This document shows positions 6,657-13,951 of a stretch of DNA of 14,502 nucleotides, piece by piece. A program made the translations under genes and the position numbers. Numbering within the stretch: the first letter of the stretch is position 1; every line of letters starts with the position of its first letter. Under the pieces are notes generated by a model. The model searched no databases. It was not told the origin of the DNA and saw only the letters and a program-made list of their open reading frames with translations. The stretch is from Acinetobacter sp. WCHAc010034 (GTDB lineage Bacteria; Pseudomonadota; Gammaproteobacteria; Pseudomonadales; Moraxellaceae): the NCBI RefSeq assembly GCF_001696615.3, contig NZ_CP032270.1, forward strand, positions 1 to 14,502, read 5' to 3'.

Positions 6657-7517
6657 ATGCATACGCGGAAGGCAATAACGGAGGCGCTTCAAAAACTCGG
6701 AGTCCAAACCGGTGACCTCTTGATGGTGCATGCCTCACTTAAAGCGATTGGTCCGGTCGAAGGAGGAGCGGAGACGGTCGTTGCCGCGTTACGCTCCGCG
6801 GTTGGGCCGACTGGCACTGTGATGGGATACGCGTCGTGGGACCGATCACCCTACGAGGAGACTCTGAATGGCGCTCGGCTGGATGACGAAGCCCGCCGTA
6901 CCTGGCTGCCGTTCGATCCCGCAACAGCCGGGACTTACCGTGGGTTCGGCCTGCTGAATCAATTTCTGGTTCAAGCCCCCGGCGCGCGGCGCAGCGCGCA
7001 CCCCGATGCATCGATGGTCGCGGTTGGTCCGCTGGCTGAAACGCTGACGGAGCCTCACGAACTCGGTCACGCCTTGGGGGAAGGATCGCCCGTCGAGCGG
7101 TTCGTTCGCCTTGGCGGGAAGGCCCTGCTGTTGGGTGCGCCGCTAAACTCCGTTACCGCATTGCACTACGCCGAGGCGGTTGCCGATATCCCCAACAAAC
7201 GGTGGGTGACGTATGAGATGCCGATGCTTGGAAGAGACGGTGAAGTCGCCTGGAAAACGGCATCGGATTACGATTCAAACGGCATTCTCGATTGCTTTGC
7301 TATCGAAGGAAAGCCGGATGCGGTTGAAACTATAGCAAATGCTTACGTGAAGCTCGGTCGCCATCGAGAAGGTGTCGTGGGCTTTGCTCAGTGCTACCTG
7401 TTCGACGCGCAGGACATCGTGACGTTCGGCGTCACCTATCTTGAGAAGCATTTCGGAACCACTCCGATCGTGCCTCCGCACGAGGCCGTCGAGCGCTCTT
7501 GCGAGCCTTCAGGTTAG
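6657..7517 (+). CDS. aac(3)-IId: Aminoglycoside 3-N-acetyltransferase, AAC(3)-II family
   Basis: This 286-residue acetyl-CoA-dependent enzyme acetylates the 3-amino group of gentamicin, tobramycin and related drugs. Family hallmarks are the N-terminal GVQTGDLLMVHASLKAIG, the central HPDASMVAVG, the LLLGAPLNSVTALHYAE loop and the C-terminal GTTPIVPPHEA. Length is normal for AAC(3)-II. From memory the substitutions fit the IId/IIe variants best; the allele needs a database comparison. GAGGAG lies 8 bp before the ATG. The gene is far richer in G+C than the plasmid backbone, so it comes from another organism. A tmrB-like gene follows after 12 bp, the known companion of aac(3)-II. Confidence 0.95.
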   Translation: MHTRKAITEALQKLGVQTGDLLMVHASLKAIGPVEGGAETVVAALRSAVGPTGTVMGYASWDRSPYEETLNGARLDDEARRTWLPFDPATAGTYRGFGLLNQFLVQAPGARRSAHPDASMVAVGPLAETLTEPHELGHALGEGSPVERFVRLGGKALLLGAPLNSVTALHYAEAVADIPNKRWVTYEMPMLGRDGEVAWKTASDYDSNGILDCFAIEGKPDAVETIANAYVKLGRHREGVVGFAQCYLFDAQDIVTFGVTYLEKHFGTTPIVPPHEAVERSCEPSG

Positions 7518-7529
7518 AGGCCGTCGACA

Positions 7530-8072
7530 ATGATAATCTGGATCAACGGACCTTTCGGCGCCGGAAAGACGACGCTCGCTAAGCGGCTGCGCGATCGGCG
7601 TTCCAAATCGCTGATCTTTGACCCCGAGGAAATCGGGTTCGTGGTGAAAGAAACGGTCCCCATGCCAGCGAGCGGAGACTATCAGGATCTCCCCTTGTGG
7701 AGGGGACTTACGATCGCGGCGGTCAGGGAGATTCGAAGGAATTACTCGCAGGACATCATCATCCCAATGACGCTCGTGCACCCGGACTATCTGACTGAGA
7801 TACTCGACGGGGTAAGGCGGATCGACGATCAGCTGCTGCACATCTTTCTGACGCTCAACGAGGACCTATTGCGTCACCGGATCGCGAACCAGACCATGCA
7901 TCCTGACCCGAATCGAAATGCGGAGATTCGAGAGTGGCGATTAGCGAATGTCGCCCGATGCTTGGCCGCAAGGGAACGGCTTCCATGCACAACCCGTGTT
8001 CTCGATAGTGGTGCACACACCAGCGATGAACTCGCAGCGATGGTGCTCGACGGAATCGATGGGCGCACCTGA
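7530..8072 (+). CDS. tmrB: TmrB-like P-loop ATPase (tunicamycin-resistance type)
   Basis: This 180-residue nucleotide-binding protein has a P-loop near its start (GPFGAGKT, residues 7-14) and a small kinase-like fold with a lid region (LLRHRIANQ..., about 110-120). It matches the TmrB-like ATPase usually found right after aac(3)-II. TmrB of Bacillus confers tunicamycin resistance; whether this copy does anything for the plasmid is unknown. It is co-directional with aac(3)-II with a 12-bp gap, so probably one transcript. Base composition matches aac(3)-II. Confidence 0.88.
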   Translation: MIIWINGPFGAGKTTLAKRLRDRRSKSLIFDPEEIGFVVKETVPMPASGDYQDLPLWRGLTIAAVREIRRNYSQDIIIPMTLVHPDYLTEILDGVRRIDDQLLHIFLTLNEDLLRHRIANQTMHPDPNRNAEIREWRLANVARCLAARERLPCTTRVLDSGAHTSDELAAMVLDGIDGRT

Positions 8073-8165
8073 TCGCCTTCGACGCCTGCGCAAAGCGTAG
8101 CGCGAGGGTGGCGGGCTCACGACCAAACGCCCAGAGGTCGATCATCGCAGGGATGTTTGGCTTTG

Positions 8166-8464
8166 TGGTGCGGACGACGGGACTCGAACCCGTACTCTCA
8201 CAGAGAAGCAGATTTTCGTACCACCTCGACTTTCGCCGCCGTCTGATGACGTTCGTGGTCTGGACTGTCCCTTCGCCATTGCCCGAAGGCTTTAGGCGCC
8301 GCCCGTCCAGTCTCTACACCTTCCCCCGAAGGGGCTTGGCTCGGGATTGGCTTAGGGTATTGCCCGTTAGCGTTCCCCGACTTTGAGCGGTTCTACTCCG
8401 CGGATTTCCCCGCGGGCACTCCAATTTTAAAGTCTGCTGCGTCTACCGATTTCGCCACGTCCGC
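8166..8464 (-). tRNA. tRNA-Leu(UAA), interrupted by a group I intron
   Basis: The two exons on the minus strand assemble into an 86-nt class II tRNA. The 5' exon is 8464-8430 (35 nt) and the 3' exon 8216-8166 (51 nt). The 7-bp acceptor stem GCGGACG/CGTCCGC is perfect, with discriminator A and an encoded CCA. The D arm carries the Leu-type sequence GGTAGACGC. The anticodon stem GCAGA/TCTGC holds the loop CTTAAAA, giving anticodon UAA. The long variable arm pairs CTCT with AGAG, and the T arm is ACGGG-TTCGAGT-CCCGT. The intron sits between U34 and A35, the same site as in cyanobacterial and plastid tRNA-Leu(UAA). The gene is intact but lies on GC-rich foreign DNA, convergent with the tmrB-like gene. 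Confidence 0.93.
8217..8429 (-). ncRNA. Group I intron (IC3-like) in tRNA-Leu(UAA)
   Basis: The 213-nt intron carries group I features in order on the minus strand. The 5' exon end ACTT can pair with an internal guide GGAGT (P1), giving the U-G wobble at the 5' splice site. A P/Q-like segment CCAATCCCGAGCCAAGC follows. The R element GTAGAGACTGGACGGGC (within 8302-8318) can pair with the S element AAGGGACAGTCC (8262-8273) to form P7, and the last intron base is G. No homing endonuclease is encoded, and the size fits tRNA-Leu introns. Splicing is expected to be autocatalytic with a guanosine cofactor; this is inferred from the motifs. Confidence 0.88.
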
Positions 8465-8465
8465 C

Positions 8466-8750
8466 TTTTTTCGCCGTTCCTAGCGCTCGTGCGATGCACC
8501 TATGTTGCACCTAGCGCCGAATCGTTCTTCGTCATCCTGAAAAACCACGTCTCCTAAAGCCTTGCATAGCTTATCTTTTCTCCACCACGAACTTTTTTGT
8601 GGGATGGTAGAAAAAAAGACTTTTTAAGTCCGCTGGCTTGCCAGGCCTTGTTAGCTTGTACGGTCATGGTTATCGGGTAAAGAATATTGACGGCATCGCT
8701 GGTGTCGGTGGCTGAAAAGCCGGCTCCCATCAGGGCAATAGCCATTTCAG
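8466..8750. other. Gap with no confident gene, left of the transposase remnant
   Basis: This stretch passes from GC-rich DNA behind the tRNA 5' end (with two copies each of AGGTGCA and GCGCTAGG on the minus strand) to more AT-rich sequence. The only long frame, minus strand 8554-8769, encodes 71 residues with no motif that I recognise and no good ribosome-binding site. I see no insertion-sequence ends. It probably holds joined fragments from at least two sources. Confidence 0.5.
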
Positions 8751-11228
8751 ATGCAGGCGTACAGGGCAATGGTCAACAGCTACAGCCTGTCTGACGATTC
8801 CGGCGTCATGGCTGCGGCGGCTATCACGCATTTTTTGTTCGGTCAGGCGGTGTTTTCGTACCTCTCCTTAAGCCAGCTTCGAGCCGGTGCAAAAAGCGTT
8901 ATGGTGACAGAGCTAAAAAAAGAACTGACGGTGTATCATCAGTTACAGCCTTATACAAGACAGATTGATAATGCTGTTAAGGGCTTAGCCTTATCGTCTA
9001 AAAACCAACAACACTTCGGTGAAATGGTGGATTATTATGGCAGTAAACTAAAACGCTTTAAGCGTCCACAGCAACACCTATGGTTGCTGTGTTTTCTGAC
9101 TCAACGCATACGGCAAAGCCTAGAGCGATTGGCTGATGGGTTTATTCATCATATCCGTAAACAACAAGAAGCTGCGCATGCGTTTGCCCAACAGGCAGTG
9201 TTTGACTCATGGAGGTCAGCTGCAGACAATGTCACCAAAGCCGCAGAATTACTGCATCTGTTTGTTGATGACAGTATCGACGATAATCAACCATTTGCAA
9301 CGGTTAGGCAACAAGCATTAAGTGTAATGAATAACCAAGATATAGAAACGCTATGCCTGTACTTAAAAAAGCAAAAACGCACGGTAGAAGAATATCAATG
9401 GCAATATTATGATGATCAAAACGGGTTAATTGAGCAGTTATTAAGGCCCGTGTTTCTATGTCTTGAATGCCAAGCAGGTAAAGGCTCAGAAGCATTAGTG
9501 ACCCAGCTCAAAACCACAAAAACAGAACTATTAGCAGGTAATACATTGCAAACAATGGATAGTACACTTATCCAACAAAAACATCGTCCATGGTTAATTA
9601 ACAAGGATGTTGTTCATCCACAGCGATACGAATGGTTGCTTTACCGTCAACTGGCTTCTCGGCTTAATGGTCGAATTTACTTATCAAACGTCACTAAATA
9701 TCGTGCGCTAGAAGACGACTTAATTGCATCGTCAATACAGCCTGATCTATTGGCATCATCAACATTGGAAAAGCTAAAGCAGCCGATTCAGAAGCTACTG
9801 CAAGTAAAACAAATACGCTTAACAACATCCCTAGAAGATGTTGCTCGTCACATTGATAATGGTGATAACCGCAATGTGATCATGAAGAGCCGAAGTGGCA
9901 CACGATGGCGACTGCCAGTTAAAGGCTCCCAATCACTTGTCAACAACCCTTTCTTTAAACAAATGATCCCCGTCAGTATTGCTGATGTGTTGCGTTATGT
10001 TGAACAAGAAACCAACTTTATGCAATGCTTCGCACACGTGCTGCCAATACAAAAACAAGTAGGCGCCAATCAGGATGATTTATTGGCTATTCTAATTGCG
10101 AATGCGACACATCGCGGCGTATATGGGATGGCACAAATATCTGATCGCAGTTATGAGCATCTAAGCACTATACAAGCTAATTATATTAGGCCTGAAACCT
10201 TGCAAGAGGCTAGTGATATCATCAATAACGCAGTAGCGGCACTCCCTATTTTCCGCCACTATCACATCCAAGAAGACGTCCTGCACGCCAGTACCGATGG
10301 GCAAAAATTTGAAACTCACCTTGAGACTTTTAAAACTCGCTACTCCTCGAAATACTTCGGCACCAACAAAGGTATTACGGCCATGACGTTAGTTGCCAAT
10401 CATAGTGCGTTAAATGCCCGTATCATAGGATCTAATGAGCATGAGTCCCATTATATTTACGACTTACTACAATCTAATACTAGTGATCTTAAGCCAGATG
10501 TCCTCTCAACCGACACCCATGGTGTTAATCATGTTAATTATGCCTTATTGGATTTATGCGGTTATAGTTTTGCGCCTAGGTATGCTCAGTTCACCAGTGT
10601 GATCAATGACCTATTTAACGTAACTGAAAGCGACGACGGAAACACGCATCTGGCGCTGAAAAAGCCGATAAAAATGAATGTGATTGAAGAAGGCTGGCAG
10701 GATATTCAGCGTATTGTGTTATCCCTTCAAGAAAAACGCACAACACAGGCATTGCTAGTACGCAAATTATCTGGTTATCCATCTAGACACCCTATATTAC
10801 AAGCATTAACGGAATATAATAGGCTCATCAAAGCCCAATATTTACTTGATTATATTGATGATGCAAGTCTGCGCCAATATGTTCAACGAGCACTGAACCG
10901 AGGCGAAGCCTGGCATTTCCTCAGGCGAGCTATTGCATCGGTCAATCGTGACCAGTTCCGTGGAAAAAACGAATCAGAAATAGTCGTCTGGAACGAGTGT
11001 GCCCGTTTGACGGCAAATGCTATTATCTACTTTAACTCGATGATCCTAAGTCATCTATTACTGCACTTTGAAGAAGTTGGTGACGAGGAAAAAGCAGCAA
11101 TAACTCGACAAGTATCACCCGTTGCATGGCAGAACATTAATCTGAGCGGCACTTATCAGTTCGCTAGTAACCGCAAACTACCTGATTTACAGGAAATAAC
11201 TAGGCCTATTGTTGAAAATGAAGTCTAA
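8751..11228 (+). pseudogene. tnpA: Tn3-family transposase, 5'-truncated
   Basis: The 825-residue open frame is a DDE transposase of the Tn3 family, which normally has about 950-1,000 residues. The catalytic triad is intact: Asp at about 516 (ASTDGQKF), Asp at about 588 (STDTHGVNH) and Glu at about 719 (LNRGEAWHF). The C-terminus (INLSGTYQFASNRKLPDLQEI) is complete. Roughly 150-190 N-terminal residues are missing. The first 45 or so residues do not look like a Tn3 transposase, so the family sequence probably begins near 8880-8900. The lost N-terminal part binds the terminal repeats, so the protein is unlikely to work. The terminal repeat follows at 11279-11316. Confidence 0.88.
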
Positions 11229-11316
11229 AATGAAAGGTAACCCAGCTCCACAAGCCATTAACTGCGAGGGTTGTGGCGATTTATGTTACTTTAGAGGGGA
11301 AAATCCCTAGAACCCC
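8880..11316 (+). mobile_element. Remnant of a Tn3-family transposon, right end only
   Basis: The element consists of the 3' part of tnpA and the right inverted repeat. The left junction (about 8880) is where transposase similarity begins. No resolvase gene of its own, left repeat or target duplication is seen. The element interrupts a gene whose 3' part continues at 11317. Confidence 0.7.
11279..11316 (-). repeat. Terminal inverted repeat of the Tn3-family element
   Basis: Read inward on the minus strand the repeat starts GGGGTTCTAGGGATTTTCCC and continues CTCTAAAGTAACATAAAT, 38 bp in all. The GGGG start, length and position 50 bp after the tnpA stop fit Tn3-family ends. No second copy was found in the window. 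Confidence 0.65.
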
Positions 11317-11555
11317 TAGAAGCTACTATTTTTGATGATTACCTTATTGAGAAAACACATTATTCCCATCAAATTAAGCAAATAGATAATAGTCTAAGAT
11401 ATGAAATTATTGGATATTTAAAAGAAGGGAAGCTAGATGTTAATGGCTTAATTTTTGAAGATGATATTTTAAATAGAGATTTTTTTTACTTAGATAACAA
11501 TACAGTAAAATGGACTGTCGATAGAATTAATGCTGACTTTGATGACAGAGATTGA
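11317..11555 (+). pseudogene. 3' fragment of a gene interrupted by the Tn3-family element
   Basis: An open frame starts directly at the transposon end and runs about 79 codons to TGA at 11553-11555 (EATIFDDYLIEKTHYSHQ... to VDRINADFDDRD). It has AT-rich Acinetobacter-like codons, unlike the GC-rich block to the left, and no start codon or ribosome-binding site of its own. It is acidic, with no recognised domain. It ends four bases before pdif 6, so it was probably the original gene of this pdif module. Its 5' part is not found next to pdif 5, which implies a deletion. Confidence 0.65.
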
Positions 11556-11559
11556 ATCC

Positions 11560-11587
11560 ATTTAACATAAAATTTCTTATGCGAAAT
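11560..11587 (-). other. pdif site 6 (XerD/XerC orientation)
   Basis: XerD arm ATTTAACATAA (11560-11570), spacer AATTTC (11571-11576) and XerC arm TTATGCGAAAT (11577-11587). It is the right edge of the modular region. Spacer and XerD arm equal those of site 4, in the same orientation. The stop codon of the leftward GIY-YIG gene touches its last base. Confidence 0.9.
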
Positions 11588-12018
11588 TACATACCAACTT
11601 TAACCACATTGTGGACAGGTTGGATTTTAGAGATAAGAAAAACTTCTAGGGCATTTGCTAAATAAGCCGTATCACGCTCAAAGCCTATTGTAATGATGGA
11701 TCCAGCATCTTTCAGTCTTGGATCTATCGCAATATATTCAGTTTTATCTTCATTCCATCGGCAATATTTCATTACCCTGGCGCTTAAGCCATTACCACGA
11801 TAACGGCCAGCACCTCTAGAAGTCCCAACACCGATATAAGTCACTAAATCCCCTTTGACAAACGCATATACACCTTGTTTATCGTAATTAGGAATTTTTC
11901 CAAAATTAAAATGTACTGGTGACCATTCAGGAGGCTTTCCTAATAGGTCTACATTCCAGTGATGTTCGAAGAATAATTCTGTATTACGTATTAACTTATT
12001 AAGTGTTGGATCTTCCAC
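11587..12018 (-). CDS. GIY-YIG nuclease-domain protein
   Basis: This 143-residue protein has a small GIY-YIG endonuclease fold: GVYAF (about residues 49-53), YIGVG (about 61-65), an Arg/Tyr-containing helix (GLSARVMKYCRW), and a C-terminal ALEVFLISKIQPVHN whose Glu is the expected metal-binding residue. No additional DNA-binding domain is visible apart from a roughly 45-residue N-terminal extension. I take GTG at 12018 as start, with GAGGG 7 bp upstream. It lies 17 bp after the small mobilization gene in the same leftward operon. Possible roles include processing of transferred DNA or selfish homing-like cleavage; neither is shown. The stop overlaps pdif 6 by one base. Confidence 0.78.
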   Translation of the reverse strand: MEDPTLNKLIRNTELFFEHHWNVDLLGKPPEWSPVHFNFGKIPNYDKQGVYAFVKGDLVTYIGVGTSRGAGRYRGNGLSARVMKYCRWNEDKTEYIAIDPRLKDAGSIITIGFERDTAYLANALEVFLISKIQPVHNVVKVGM

Positions 12019-12035
12019 TACTTATCCCTCAAAAT

Positions 12036-12302
12036 TTATAAATTAAAAAGCTTTCGGTCACGCTCATCTGTTAAATACTTATCCATCTGAGCAATTAATT
12101 TAGCTCTGGCTTGTTCATCATCTTCAGTGATCTTTAGCATACAGGATCCAATTAAAATTTTGCGTCTGGTATCATCCTTTCGAGCTTGTTCTTTCTCTTT
12201 AGCACGTTCTCTTGCCAGTGCTGCCTGTCTTTGAGCCTTTAACTGCTTTAGCTTTTCTTCCTGTGCTTTGATTTTGCTGTCTAGTGTTTCAGTAACGCTC
12301 AT
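12036..12302 (-). CDS. Small mobilization accessory protein (MobS/MobC-like)
   Basis: This 88-residue protein is an N-terminal coiled coil (KIKAQEEKLKQLKAQRQAAL) followed by a basic DDTRRKILIG segment and a C-terminal helical domain. It resembles accessory proteins of MobQ plasmids that help the relaxase at oriT. It is divergent from mobA with oriT between them. I chose the ATG at 12302 (MSVTETLDSK), because a longer frame to 12509 reads through the oriT hairpins and has an unlikely composition. The ribosome-binding site is weak, and a start 10 codons earlier (MVSQDDGIGL) is possible. Confidence 0.8.
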   Translation of the reverse strand: MSVTETLDSKIKAQEEKLKQLKAQRQAALARERAKEKEQARKDDTRRKILIGSCMLKITEDDEQARAKLIAQMDKYLTDERDRKLFNL

Positions 12303-12348
12303 TAATCCAATACCATCATCCTGGGAAACCATCCCTAACATAAGCGCA

Positions 12349-12366
12349 CTTGAATATGCATTCAAG
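12349..12366. repeat. Perfect hairpin CTTGAAT/ATTCAAG near oriT
   Basis: The arms are 12349-12355 and 12360-12366 with a 4-nt ATGC loop, extended imperfectly outward by AGCGCA and GTGCT. It lies between the small mobilization gene and the nic region and repeats part of the nic sequence (GCGCACTT at 12344-12351 and 12400-12407). It may be a regulatory or accessory-protein site. Confidence 0.5.
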
Positions 12367-12397
12367 GTGCTATATGTATAGTAATGTTTTCCTCGAA

Positions 12398-12425
12398 GAG
12401 CGCACTTATGCAAACTTCGTTTGCA
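12398..12425 (-). other. oriT: Origin of transfer, MobQ-type nic region
   Basis: On the minus strand an inverted repeat TGCAAAC/GTTTGCA (12425-12409, loop of 3) is followed directly by TAAGTGCGCTCT. This is the same layout and nearly the same core as RSF1010/MobQ oriT sites (hairpin, then TAAxTGCG with the nick beside it). The nick would fall near 12400-12402. It lies 100 bp before the start of a matching MobQ relaxase. The exact nick position is inferred. Confidence 0.8.
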
Positions 12426-12431
12426 AGTCCG

Positions 12432-12489
12432 ATTGGGGGAACCCCAATACCCCAACAACCGTATCCACGGTTGTATTTCACTACGTGAA
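12432..12489. repeat. Three further hairpins between oriT and mobA
   Basis: ATTGGGG/CCCCAAT (12432-12448), CAACCGT/ACGGTTG (12456-12473) and TTCAC/GTGAA (12477-12489) are all perfect with loops of 3-4 nt. They fill the leader of mobA and may control its promoter or form part of the relaxosome site. Confidence 0.6.
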
Positions 12490-12511
12490 AATTTAAAAGC
12501 GAAAAACAAGC

Positions 12512-13948
12512 ATGGCGATTTACCACTTTTCAGTCAAAACCGTAGCACGATCAGCAGGGCGTTCCGCCACTGCCGCGATTGCCTATCGGGCAGGTGAAAA
12601 GATCTATTGTGAACGTGAAGGCCGAGAACATGACTACAGCCGAAAAACCGGGGTGGAATACAAAGAGATTTACTTACCCGAAGGCGCACCAGAACATTTA
12701 AAAAACCGAGAAAAACTCTGGAACGAAGTCGAACAAAGAGAAACCAGAAAAAACTCAACAGTGGCCCGCGAATTTGAAATTGCCTTTCCAAGTGAATTAA
12801 ACCAGGAACAACGTCTGGCCATGCTCGAAGAATTATGTGCCAGCATCGTGGAAAGACACCAAATAGCCGTCGATGCCTGCATCCATGCACCACATACCGG
12901 ATCCGGCAGTGATGAGCGCAATTATCACGCCCATATCCTGATGAGCACACGTAAACTCACGCCAGAAGGTTTTACAGAAAAAACCCGGGAACTCGATCAG
13001 AAACACAGTGGAGAAATCGAGCACTGGCGCGAACACTTTGCAGATATCTGCAATATGCACCTCGACATGGCCGGATCCACAGCAAGGGTTGACCACCGCA
13101 GCTACAAAGACCAGGAGAATGGCTTGGAAGCGACCCTGCACGAAGGACCAAAAGTCACCGAACTACGCAGAAGAGGCATCGAAACCGAAATCAGCCGAAC
13201 CAACGATGAAATCAAAGAAAGAAATCAGGCTCAGCTGCAATACGGCAAAAATATGGATCTACTGATTGCTGAAAATGAGATCACACTCAAAAAACTAAAA
13301 ACAGAACAGCAGATGCATATCCAAAATAGCGCTAAAACGCCACCATTAAGCGCAGAAGAGCAATTTCAATATATACAGAGAGAAAACCTAAGCAAACTAC
13401 TCAAAGGCGAAATCAGCGCAAAAGAGGCGAATTTAGACCTAGATTTTATGCAACACAATCTTGAGAAAGTCGAAGGTATCCTGAGCAAACAACAAAAGCA
13501 CAAAAATGACTTCAATCAGCAGCTCGCCCAAGACATCGTGAAAAGCAGACTCAAACAAAGTCATGACAAATTGCAAAGCCTGGTGGATCAACACAACGAG
13601 TTAGGTCAGAACAAGCCCTTGCTGTTTGGAAAAAAAGCTTGGGAGGCACAACGTGATGCGATTTACCAGGAACACAAACAACTGAAAGATAGACATGAAT
13701 ACCAGAAAAAAAATGGTGTGAAGGATTTATTGGAAAACGAAAAATTCAAAGCACATGCCTGGACACAGTACCAAAAAGAGCATCCAGCCAAAGCCGAGCA
13801 ATATCAGAACCTCTACCAATCCTACCGAGCTATTAAAAACGGTGTGGATAAGATCAAAGCAGAACAACAAATGAAACTTAGACAAGAACAACAGCTCAAA
13901 GCACAACAACAAGCTCCTAAAATGAAATCTCGTGGCATGAGGCGATAA
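12512..13948 (+). CDS. mobA: MobA/MobL relaxase, MobQ family
   Basis: This 478-residue relaxase nicks one strand at oriT and is carried covalently with it into the recipient. It has an N-terminal relaxase domain (about residues 1-200). It begins MAIYHFSVKTVARSAGRSAT, close to RSF1010 MobA, with the catalytic tyrosine at position 25 (AYRAGE). The metal-binding histidine motif lies in IHAPHTGSG...NYHAHILMST (about 125-150). The rest is glutamine- and lysine-rich coiled coil (about 220-470) without a primase domain. The plasmid has no conjugation apparatus, so it depends on a helper. The ribosome-binding site is weak. Gene end and stop are clear. Confidence 0.93.
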   Translation: MAIYHFSVKTVARSAGRSATAAIAYRAGEKIYCEREGREHDYSRKTGVEYKEIYLPEGAPEHLKNREKLWNEVEQRETRKNSTVAREFEIAFPSELNQEQRLAMLEELCASIVERHQIAVDACIHAPHTGSGSDERNYHAHILMSTRKLTPEGFTEKTRELDQKHSGEIEHWREHFADICNMHLDMAGSTARVDHRSYKDQENGLEATLHEGPKVTELRRRGIETEISRTNDEIKERNQAQLQYGKNMDLLIAENEITLKKLKTEQQMHIQNSAKTPPLSAEEQFQYIQRENLSKLLKGEISAKEANLDLDFMQHNLEKVEGILSKQQKHKNDFNQQLAQDIVKSRLKQSHDKLQSLVDQHNELGQNKPLLFGKKAWEAQRDAIYQEHKQLKDRHEYQKKNGVKDLLENEKFKAHAWTQYQKEHPAKAEQYQNLYQSYRAIKNGVDKIKAEQQMKLRQEQQLKAQQQAPKMKSRGMRR

Positions 13949-13951
13949 ACA

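Noticed and set aside
6739..8145. Several minus-strand frames opposite aac(3)-II and tmrB
   Set aside because: They are typical by-products of high-G+C coding sequence and carry no recognisable motifs.
8108..8386. 92-codon plus-strand frame
   Set aside because: It lies over the minus-strand tRNA-Leu exons and intron. The structured RNA explains the sequence, and the protein shows no family features.
8554..8769. 71-codon minus-strand frame as a gene
   Set aside because: There is no recognised domain, no good ribosome-binding site, and it sits across a patchwork junction. It is kept only as part of the gap description.
8466..8880. ISCR or IS26 end flanking aac(3)-II
   Set aside because: I could not find IS26 terminal repeats or a recognisable IS91/ISCR terminus here, although such elements flank aac(3)-II elsewhere.
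12303..12509. Longer 157-residue version of the small mobilization protein
   Set aside because: The extra N-terminal residues are translated from the oriT hairpins and look non-coding. The conserved part starts at 12302.
12534..13141. Minus-strand frames opposite mobA
   Set aside because: MobA has clear catalytic motifs over this range, and the opposite frames have no ribosome-binding sites or domains.
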